A stretch of DNA of 64,000 nt from an uncultured Chlamydiae bacterium (GTDB lineage Bacteria > Chlamydiota > Chlamydiia > Chlamydiales > Rhabdochlamydiaceae), in assembly GCA_903824495.1 (NCBI GenBank), contig CAIJXB010000051.1, positions 62,001 through 126,000 on the forward strand. The letters run 5' to 3'. A program made the position numbers and the translations under genes. The notes under the pieces were generated by a model. The model searched no databases and was not told the DNA's origin. It worked only from the letters and a program-made list of their open reading frames with translations. Positions 42,388 through 50,700 of the stretch are shown piece after piece (within the stretch, counting starts at the first letter, position 1; each line of letters opens with the position of its first letter).

Positions 42388-43605
42388 ATGAGTAACAGAA
42401 ACATAGAGAAAGCCGTAAGATATTCACGGAGCGCTATATCGAAAGGTGCTTTCGATACTGTTTCCCCCCAAAGAAGCTTGCCATTGATCGAAAGCTTGAA
42501 ACATCTGCTTGATGACCTAAATTTAGAAAATACATTAATAATATCAGTACAACATTTATGCTCGACTACTGAAGTGCTTTTTGATGCCTTGTTCCATTTT
42601 CGTCTCGATCCTGAGAATTTATATGTGCTTGGTAAGTGTTATTCTACAAATCCTGATGTTTTAGTCCGCCTAAGAAAAAAAGGGATAAATGCCTTGTTTT
42701 CTAGCGCTTCTTTTAACTGCAACGTTCCCTTTGATTTGGATTTTGATCGAAATGTAGATGAGATGATTAAACAAGTTGCATTATCGAATGATTTATTTTC
42801 CTATGAGAGAATTATTATTCTCGATGATGGAGGGCATTTATTAGAAAGAGCCTCGCTACTTTTACCGAAAGGCTTGCCGATTGTCGGAATTGAGCAAACT
42901 TCCTCTGGTTTTAATAGAATGCAGGATAAAAATCTCCCTTTTCCAATCATTAACCTCGCAAGATCCTGGCTTAAACTAGAATATGAGAGTCCGATCATAA
43001 TTTCAGTAGTCCTGAGAAAGCTTCAAGAGAAGCTGGATCAATTAGATGACAATGTGAGTAAGGTGCTTCTAATAGGTTATGGTGTATTGGGACAAAAACT
43101 ACATGAGATCTTGAAAGACCGATACTTTGTTTCTGTTTTTGATTCCATTCCCGAAAGAAGCACGATTTCATCTGATGAATTTAAATCAAGATTAGGGGAG
43201 TTTGATTTAATTATAGGGTGTACAGGGGCAACATCACTTACTCATTCTGACTTCAAGTTCTTGAAAAGGTCGGTAATATTAGCCAGCATTTCATCTTCTG
43301 ACCGTGAATTTGATGCTTTTCAATTTAGAAGATTATACCCCGTTAAAAATTGCCATAGCAATGTATCGGGAGGGGGGGTAACTCTTCTTAATTCCGGTTT
43401 CCCACTTACTTTTGATGAAGACTATGATTCGATCGATCCAGATGACTTTCAGCTGACTCGAGCTTTGATATTGGCTTCTATCTATCAAGCTTCTATAGTA
43501 AATTCAAAACAGCAAGGCTTTTTCCCAATGGAAGATGACCTACAACAATTGATATTAAACCAACTTCAGTATTTGCAAAAATCAGAGATTCTTTCCTCTA
43601 AATAA
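42388..43605 (+). CDS. S-adenosylhomocysteine-hydrolase-like NAD-binding protein, paralog 2
   Basis: About 405 residues from the ATG at 42388 (CAGGGA upstream). It parallels paralog 1 throughout: GKCYSTNPDVLVRL, ILDDGGHL, EQTSSGFNRMQ, INLARSWLKLEYESP, Rossmann loop GYGVLGQ, IIGCTGATSL, SISSSDREFDAFQFRR and NSGFPLTFDEDYDSID. As in paralog 1 the catalytic Lys segment is kept while the adenosine-contacting Asp-Asn is Glu-Ser. The two copies are clearly diverged, so they probably act on different substrates or as a heteromer. It lies between the methyltransferase and the oxidoreductase gene. Confidence 0.75.
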   Translation: MSNRNIEKAVRYSRSAISKGAFDTVSPQRSLPLIESLKHLLDDLNLENTLIISVQHLCSTTEVLFDALFHFRLDPENLYVLGKCYSTNPDVLVRLRKKGINALFSSASFNCNVPFDLDFDRNVDEMIKQVALSNDLFSYERIIILDDGGHLLERASLLLPKGLPIVGIEQTSSGFNRMQDKNLPFPIINLARSWLKLEYESPIIISVVLRKLQEKLDQLDDNVSKVLLIGYGVLGQKLHEILKDRYFVSVFDSIPERSTISSDEFKSRLGEFDLIIGCTGATSLTHSDFKFLKRSVILASISSSDREFDAFQFRRLYPVKNCHSNVSGGGVTLLNSGFPLTFDEDYDSIDPDDFQLTRALILASIYQASIVNSKQQGFFPMEDDLQQLILNQLQYLQKSEILSSK

Positions 43606-43629
43606 TAGATTAACAAGGATTTGAACCAG

Positions 43630-44670
43630 ATGAAAATGAACGCTGTAATCCTTCATGCAATGGGCGGAATAGATAATTTTCGTCTAGACAATGTAGATAT
43701 CCCGCGTCCTCAAAAGGGAGAAGTAAGAATTCGAGTTAAAGCGGCAGCTTTTAACCCTGTTGATGTTAAAATTCGTCAAGGTGCATACGGAAACTGCCTC
43801 CCTGTAATTTTGGGAGCTGACTGTAGCGGATTTATTGATGAAATTGGGGCCGAGGTGAATAATTTTGCTATCGGAGATGAGGTCTATGCGATGCCCTTTG
43901 GCCAAGGTTCTAATGGCAGCTATGCTCAGTATGTTTGTGTACCTTATCAATTTGTTGCAAAGAAGCCAAAAAACTTATCGTTTGAAGAGGCTGCATGTGT
44001 TCCTCTTGCGGCCATGACGGCGTATCGAGCTGCTTCAACTTTACAATCCTTAAGAAAAGATAGGCCTATTTTTATAGCTGGGGCAGCTGGAGGCGTAGGG
44101 GGCTTTGCTGTACAACTAGCGCGGTATTTTCATAATGACTTGATCTATACGCTAGCAGGTAGCGAGGCCTCATCTGAATTTCTCTCTGAAAAACTGAATA
44201 TCAATAAAGCCAATATTATCATTTATAAGGGACTTACAACAGAAAAATTAAGAGAAAAGCTCATAGAGGTTAACCACGGGAATCTTTTTCTTGCAACCTT
44301 TGATTTAGTAGGAAAAGAAATGAAGACACTTTGTCTTGAGTTAACAGACTATTCGGGTCATGTTATATCAATAGTTCCCGAGGATCCTAAATCCGATCTA
44401 TCACTTTGGGCTAAAGGAAATCTGTATTTTCAACGCAATTTATCCACACATTCCATTTTTGTAGGAGCCGAATCTTATTCTGGGAAGTCAGAGACTTGGC
44501 AAATATATTGCGAGCAATTAACTCATATTATGCATCTATTGGAATCAGGAACAATTAAAGTTCCTTATTACCAGGTTTTAGGAGGGTTGACAGTAGATAC
44601 TGTTCAAAATGCACATCGTCTTCTAGAGACAGGTAGAGTTAAAGGCAAACTTGTAATGTCGGTGGATTAA
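43630..44670 (+). CDS. zinc-independent MDR oxidoreductase (quinone-reductase-like)
   Basis: About 346 residues. The ATG at 43630 is preferred (AAGGA 10 bases upstream). The GroES-like half has FNPVDVKIRQGAYG and LGADCSGFIDEIGAEV; the catalytic zinc ligands of alcohol dehydrogenases are absent. The Rossmann half begins with FIAGAAGGVGGFAVQLA, the A-x-x-G-G-V-G loop of NADPH-dependent quinone oxidoreductases and enoyl reductases. It probably reduces an activated double bond or quinone. It is 25 bases after paralog 2 and precedes the SDR gene, so two NAD(P)H enzymes are adjacent. Confidence 0.88.
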   Translation: MKMNAVILHAMGGIDNFRLDNVDIPRPQKGEVRIRVKAAAFNPVDVKIRQGAYGNCLPVILGADCSGFIDEIGAEVNNFAIGDEVYAMPFGQGSNGSYAQYVCVPYQFVAKKPKNLSFEEAACVPLAAMTAYRAASTLQSLRKDRPIFIAGAAGGVGGFAVQLARYFHNDLIYTLAGSEASSEFLSEKLNINKANIIIYKGLTTEKLREKLIEVNHGNLFLATFDLVGKEMKTLCLELTDYSGHVISIVPEDPKSDLSLWAKGNLYFQRNLSTHSIFVGAESYSGKSETWQIYCEQLTHIMHLLESGTIKVPYYQVLGGLTVDTVQNAHRLLETGRVKGKLVMSVD

Positions 44671-44727
44671 GTTTTGTATGGATAGGACCTTAATAAATGG
44701 AAACACAACCCAAACAGAGGCAAAAGC

Positions 44728-45573
44728 ATGCAAGTAGCTCTTATTACTGGATGTTCTCGAGGAATAGGTTATTCGACGGTAGAGTTATTGGCGTCCCAGG
44801 GGTTTAAAATTTATGCAGGTGTTCGCTCTGTAAATAGCTGTGAGAATTTGAGGGCTTTAGCTGAGAAAAACCAAAACATCATAATAAGAGAAGTTGATTT
44901 GGGAAAGCAAGATACCATCAAAAAATTAACACAGGAAATTCAAGATAAGGCAGAGGGAATAGATGTAATTATCAATAACGCCAGTGAGATTGTTTTTGGT
45001 CCAATTGAAACCATCTATCCAGACCAATTTCATGAACAATTTCAGACCAATCTATTTGGACCAATTTTGTTGACGCAAGAACTAATACCGTTAATGCGTA
45101 AAGAAAAAAGAGGTCACATTATTTTTCTTGGTAGTACATCAGGTATAGAAAGTCACGGCATGTACGGAGCTTATACAGCTAGTAAATTTGCTCTAGAAGC
45201 TGTAGGTCACTCTCTTGCAGTAAATTTATGTCCTTGGAATATACATGTCTCGATAATTGAGCTGACTGCAACAGCCACGCAAATAGCTGAAAAGACATTG
45301 AAAATGGGATCGCGGTTGAGCGATATCGACAATCCCTATTTGAATTACACTAAAACCACTCTTGAATATCTCAGAAAAATATTAAGCAATGGCGTATCTC
45401 CAGAAGAAGTAGCAAAAACGATTTTAAGCGTCATACTAAATCCCTCAGATCAACTGAGATATTTTGCAACGGAGAGATCTAAGAATACATTTGAAAAAGT
45501 TCTCAAAGATCCTACCAATCTAAAATGGATAGAAGAAGCTAGAGAGAACGTAAACTTTTATCCTGATTTATGA
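44728..45573 (+). CDS. short-chain dehydrogenase/reductase
   Basis: A 281-residue classical SDR. The cofactor loop TGCSRGIG is at residues 8-15, NNAS is in place of NNAG, a catalytic Ser lies in FLGSTSG, and YTASK holds the Tyr and Lys. R34 after the second strand (GVRSV) suggests NADPH. The C-terminal extension (from about 190) is longer than the core and may form a substrate lid. The substrate is unknown. It is the last plus-strand gene of the cluster, 57 bases after the MDR gene, and overlaps the convergent EamA gene by 16 bases. Confidence 0.9.
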   Translation: MQVALITGCSRGIGYSTVELLASQGFKIYAGVRSVNSCENLRALAEKNQNIIIREVDLGKQDTIKKLTQEIQDKAEGIDVIINNASEIVFGPIETIYPDQFHEQFQTNLFGPILLTQELIPLMRKEKRGHIIFLGSTSGIESHGMYGAYTASKFALEAVGHSLAVNLCPWNIHVSIIELTATATQIAEKTLKMGSRLSDIDNPYLNYTKTTLEYLRKILSNGVSPEEVAKTILSVILNPSDQLRYFATERSKNTFEKVLKDPTNLKWIEEARENVNFYPDL

Positions 45574-46514
45574 TGCTTGTCTCGGGAATAACTGCTGACA
45601 ATAACGGTTAGCCCTCCGCCGCACACTAACAAAGTACCTATTGAAGAATGCAAATCAATTACTTTCCCGAGGATTAAGGCATCTAGAAAAATAATGAAGA
45701 CTGTAAGCGTATAGCTGAATGCTCCGATGATGTATGCCTCTGTATAGTAGAAAGCATCAAGAAACAGGAATAATGCAAGCGCAAAAAAAGCAGCCTGGCA
45801 GAGGATTGATGTTAAGTCGATTAGATTTGGGGTTTTCCAGTCTGTAAAGCACATTAAAGCTCCTGAAACAACAACGCCTATTAGAGCCTGATAGAAAGCT
45901 ATAACTAAGGGAGAATCCTTTTTTACCATATAGCTTGTGATAACGACAATAAAAGCTAGGCCAAGGCCAGAAGAAATGCCTATAATCCCACCTAAGCTGT
46001 TGAATTTCAAATCAAAGACGTTAACGAAAGCTATACCTAAAAAACCTATCAACAACCCAATAATAGCAGTCCTACTGACGAAAACTCCAAAGAAAATATA
46101 CATGATTAGAGGGATTACAAGAGCATCGATGCTAAACAACAATGAGTTATCGATGATGTTTATCCAAATTTTTGAGGCAAAATAAGCATAGTAGGTAATT
46201 ATTGCGATTATCCCACGCAGATATACGAGTTTTTTTTCTTTGGGCTTGAAGGCTTTCCTCCCTTTTGGAAGTAGAAAAAGGAGAAAGATAGTAAAGACAA
46301 CCAAAAATTGGATGAAGAAAATTTGAAAAATAGGTACTGCTTCAGAAGCTTTTTCAAAGAAAATTGTAGAAAGTGCCAATAAAAGGTAAGCAAAAGCAGT
46401 AAAAATCATTCCGATATATCTTGATTTTGGTCTTATTTCTATTCTATGGTCGTGAGCAAATTTCAAGAACCGTAGATGGTCTTTCTTAATTAAATTAGAT
46501 ATTTTTCCTTTCAT
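45558..46514 (-). CDS. EamA/DMT family transporter
   Basis: A 318-residue protein with a basic N-terminus and ten hydrophobic segments in two five-helix repeats, the drug/metabolite transporter layout. Typical elements include FLLPKGRKAF, GIIAIITYYAYFA, IDALVIPLIMYIFFG and GLLIGFLGIAFVNV in the first half and a YTLTVFIIFLDALILG stretch in the second. Export of a metabolite is likely. AGGAT lies 8 bases before the ATG. It is 24 bases downstream of the outer-membrane gene in the same direction, so the two may form an inner/outer-membrane pair. Confidence 0.85.
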   Translation of the reverse strand: MKGKISNLIKKDHLRFLKFAHDHRIEIRPKSRYIGMIFTAFAYLLLALSTIFFEKASEAVPIFQIFFIQFLVVFTIFLLFLLPKGRKAFKPKEKKLVYLRGIIAIITYYAYFASKIWINIIDNSLLFSIDALVIPLIMYIFFGVFVSRTAIIGLLIGFLGIAFVNVFDLKFNSLGGIIGISSGLGLAFIVVITSYMVKKDSPLVIAFYQALIGVVVSGALMCFTDWKTPNLIDLTSILCQAAFFALALFLFLDAFYYTEAYIIGAFSYTLTVFIIFLDALILGKVIDLHSSIGTLLVCGGGLTVIVSSYSRDKHHKSG

Positions 46515-46538
46515 TCTGGTTATCCTACATAGGGATTA

Positions 46539-47510
46539 TTAAAAAACCTGTAAATACGCAAAGAACACAGAAGCAAATGCATTCGAATTCCTTCCAGCCA
46601 CTGTAAACCAAACTCCACCGAGCAAGCCCGATAATGGTGTAATATTGTACTCTACCTCAGGTGCGAAGCTGATCTGTATGGAAGCGGGGAGTTCGGTAGT
46701 TGCTGGCACTCCTGGAGCAAATGTTCCTCTTTTCCCTTTAAAATGGGATTTTCTTTGGAAGATCAACTCACTATCAAAGGCTAATACCCAACATTGACTC
46801 AGGGAGTACTCTCCAGAAAAGAAGGCTATAAAACTTTGTCCGGGTTTTACTGTCCCTTTTGTTCCATGCCCTCCTCCATAGGTATTGAATCCTTTTACAT
46901 TCACAGAGGAAGGAAAGAGGTAGGTACCACTCCACTTCAGAGTCAATACGTTGCGGGAAAAGTAATACATCTTGCGAACGACAACTGAAGGTCCAGTTTG
47001 AAAAGATCCAAAACCAGTAGCATCAATCCCGAGTTTCTCGGGATTGAGTTTCTGGTATTTTCCTGTTGGGAATAGTTCCTCAATAAGAATTCTGAAATCG
47101 GGGACCCAAGAGTCCTTGACGTCATTGGATACCTGATAGCCCAAAAGAAAGAGCGTGTCTTGGAAATAGGTGGCTGTTTGCCCTTTGCTGAAATTCGAAA
47201 TGGAAGAAACAATCGTTTCTATCCCTAAGTTTTTAGTAATTCCAAACTGAAAATCTATCAGAGGATTTATTCCCCATACGTTATCTTGTTTTTCCATCTT
47301 CCAATGAGAGTTATAGAATCCATAGGTATTAAAGATGGTAAAAGAGGGCTCAATAGCTGGATGCAAAGGATCCATGTTGATGGGAGTAGGGGAGAGAAGA
47401 GGGCCTGTAAACCAAGGCTGGTAGGTCAATCGATCTTCAGCGGGGATGGCTGAATATAAAGAGGTTCCAAGAGTAAGACTAGAAGTTAAAAGTAATGCAG
47501 CTAATTTCAT
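46539..47510 (-). CDS. outer-membrane beta-barrel protein (porin-like)
   Basis: About 323 residues from an ATG at 47510; a GTG nine codons upstream (47537) is the alternative. A signal peptide follows the ATG (MKLAALLLTSSLTLGTSLYS). The rest alternates as amphipathic strands with aromatic girdles (FTIFNTYGFYNS; VLTLKWSGTYLF; IQISFAPEVEYNI) and ends in an aromatic (AYLQVF), as beta-barrels do. It resembles the transporter-like barrels of the phenol-degradation (MetA-like) family. The leader contains a CACGAG/CTCGTG hairpin at 47535-47551 next to an AGAGGA box. It may act as an outer pore for the EamA transporter encoded downstream. Confidence 0.7.
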   Translation of the reverse strand: MKLAALLLTSSLTLGTSLYSAIPAEDRLTYQPWFTGPLLSPTPINMDPLHPAIEPSFTIFNTYGFYNSHWKMEKQDNVWGINPLIDFQFGITKNLGIETIVSSISNFSKGQTATYFQDTLFLLGYQVSNDVKDSWVPDFRILIEELFPTGKYQKLNPEKLGIDATGFGSFQTGPSVVVRKMYYFSRNVLTLKWSGTYLFPSSVNVKGFNTYGGGHGTKGTVKPGQSFIAFFSGEYSLSQCWVLAFDSELIFQRKSHFKGKRGTFAPGVPATTELPASIQISFAPEVEYNITPLSGLLGGVWFTVAGRNSNAFASVFFAYLQVF

Positions 47511-47753
47511 GTTTTTCAAAGACAGCCCTGTATGCACGAGTTTTTCTCGTGATCCTCTCTAGGCATACATTACAAATTTACCAAAAACATTTCCATCAAA
47601 AAGGCTCTAAAATGGGAGAGATATAGAATAAGCTATTTATATATGGCACTGTTTTTCAAAAAGAAGATCTTTCTATCTTTCTGGAAAAACAGTTGCTTTG
47701 CCTCTCTCATCTTCAGTATCATCGCCTTTCTTAAAACTTAATATAGGTTAAGA

Positions 47754-50700
47754 ATGAGACGCTATTTAATCACGATCAGCTGCTGTTTTTTTATGGCTTT
47801 AGGGTTTGGAGCTGAAGAGCTGCAGGAAAGCCTTGTTCCTTCAACTCCAGAACAAGTTTCGACTCTAACAAGCGAACCTGATTATTTGATTGGAGGGTTT
47901 ATTAGCCCTTTGAGCGGACAGCCCGCTTTAAGACAAACTGATATGGTTGTTAAAGGCGCTCAAAACATCGTTCTTAGCCGCACCTATTTGCCCCCTCATA
48001 TACCTAGCGTTTTTCAAAAGAATAAGAACCAGAAAGCTGAGTATGATAAAGAGTGTTTATATAACTATCTTCAAAACAACTATAAAGGGTGGCAGTTTTT
48101 TCCTCATGTAAGGCTTGAGCTCATTCCAAAATCGATGGAAGTGCGCCTTTCAGATCCTAGTGGTACGACACTTGACTTTCGTCTATCAGGACCTAACTAC
48201 AGCCAGACATCTTTGGCTTCTCCTTCTTATGCTATTAGTAATGTGGCAGGGGATGTTCCAAGCGGTAAATACGATCCTCGGAACACTCGGATCTCTTATG
48301 AAGATGGAGGGGATAAGATTGTTGTCTCTTTGGCGGATGGTGGAGTTCGAATTTACCGTAAAAGAGGACGAGCTACAACATCTTCTTATGCTTATTACCT
48401 TGAAAAGGAAGTTCTTCCAAGTGGCAAGCTTCTTAAGTATAAGTACCCAAATAGGGGGCCATTTCAATACGTTGAAAGTCTTGATCCAAAAGAGAGATAT
48501 GTCTATGCCTCTCTTACTATGGAAGGAAAACCGTCAAACAATGTCGGCTGCCATTTCACCTCTTCTTCAGGACTTAAGGCAGATTACACCTATCAAACAA
48601 AAACGCTTCAATGGAAAATTGAGGAGAAAGGACGGAAAAACACCAAAAGAGAGGCTAGTCTTCCCTGTCCTCCTGTTTTAACTTCCGTAAGCAGTCCTTT
48701 GTATCGATCTGAATCTTTAGAGTATTCCAATCAATTTCTTCTAAAATCCTACTCGTGCAAAGAGGATGTTTTTAACATAGTTAGCGCAGGATTCGGCGAT
48801 GGGGCTAAGTACTATAAAGCTCATAAGCTCTTACTACCTGTCGGTCAAAACGATTCCTTTGAGCCTGTTTATGAAATGTCGTATCAGCCGCCAGTTGCAG
48901 GCGAGAAGGAAGGAACAACAACTGTTAAAAATAGCGATGGAACATCGATTGTTTACCAGTTTTCTAAAAACCTTCTAACAAAATTGATCCAATACTTTGA
49001 TCAGACTGGAAAGCTCCAAAAAGAAAAACTCTATGATTGGAACGATAATAACTGGCTGAAATCCTTATCCATGAAAGATGGTCAAAATAACCTTTTCTAT
49101 AAAAAAACCTATGAATACGACAGCTTTGGTAATCCAACTATCGAGACATTTACCGGAGATCTAACAGGAGAGGGGACTCAAGAGACTCTCACAACGAAAA
49201 GAACATTTTCAGACGATGGAAGAAATCTTCTTCTAAAAGAAGAAACAGAAGATGGAAAAACAACTTCCTTTTCTTATCTTCCAAAAACCAACCTTATCAC
49301 CTCTAAGCTCATAACAGACGGAGAAGACATCCTAGTTCGGGAGTTTTCTATTTATGATGATTGCAATAACCTCATCAAATTCATTTCTGACAATGGAGAA
49401 ACAGAAGACCGGGATAATTTGTCAGGGGTTACACAAAGACTCATTACAACTTATCTATTGCGTCAGTCAGCACCCTTTCTCCACATGCTTGAGTGGATAG
49501 TAGAAACATATTTAGAAAATGGAACCGAAAAGCCTTTAAAAAAACGTCATTTAAATTACGATGACTATGGCAACGTTTCTGAAGAAGCCGTTTATAATGC
49601 AGAAGGGGTTTTAGCCTACACCATCTACAAAACCTACAATGAACGTGGCGACATCCTTTCTGAAACCAATTCTTTAGGACAGGAGGCTACTTATACATAC
49701 GATGCAAGAGGTCGCCTTAAGACAGCTACAAACTTCTCTGGCAGAGTTGAAAAGACTTTTGATCACGACACAAAGGGACGTCTTGTCAAACTGACAGAAA
49801 CAGGGGACGATGGGACTACTCACGTAACATCGGCAGCCTACGATTTCCAAGATCGTAAAATCCAAAAAACAGATCCCTTTTCTAATACGACCCGTTACAC
49901 ATACGATCCACTTGTTAATGAGATCATAAAAACAGACTACCCCTCTATCGCTTCTTTTAAAGGACAAGAGATCCCTGTTACGACATCTTCCACTTACGAT
50001 CCTTTTGGAAGAGAGATCTCCCAAACAGATGCGGGAGGGAATGTCACAACATACCGCTATAACGTCTATGGCTCAAAAAGCGCCATTTTTCATCCGAGCG
50101 GAAGCGTTGAAACCTTCCGTTATGCAAAAAATGGCACTCTTATAAGCCATACAGATCCTGATGGCCTTAAGACGGAATATAAACGAGATGTTTTTGGAAG
50201 AGCCCGCTCTAAAACATACGCTTCAAAAGAAGGAAAAATCCTTGCTGAAGAAACGTTCATCCATGATGGATTTAAACTTCTTATGTCGATGGATAAAGAG
50301 GGAGATTTAAAGTTCTATTCCTACGATGGAGCTGGCAGAAAAATCCGAGAAGACTTTTGTGATCAAGTGACAGACTTTAACTACGACTCTCTTGGCAACC
50401 TAACAAGTGTCCATAAACGTAACGGCTCTAATACCCTTGTAGTTCATTACGACAGGGATTTAGAAGGTAGAGTGTTAGAGGAGCGTAAAACAGATGCTTC
50501 AGATCAGCTTCTTTATAAAATCAGCTACTCATATGATGCAGATGGGAACCAAGAAACCATCACTCGAACGATCAACGGCAAAAAGGCCGTTGATACGTTC
50601 GTCTATGATTCTTTTTCAAGAAGAGTTCAGTACACTGATGCGATGGGGTATGCTTCCAAAACAACCTACAATGAGCAGTTTGTAAATGCCTTAGGTCAAA

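Noticed and set aside
47535..47551. CACGAG/CTCGTG hairpin in the leader of the outer-membrane gene as a riboswitch or terminator
   Set aside because: Only six base pairs and no T-run; too weak to call as a regulatory element.
48115..48681. Second long plus-strand frame within the Rhs gene
   Set aside because: It lies wholly inside the Rhs coding frame and lacks a ribosome-binding site; the Rhs reading is clearly the real one.
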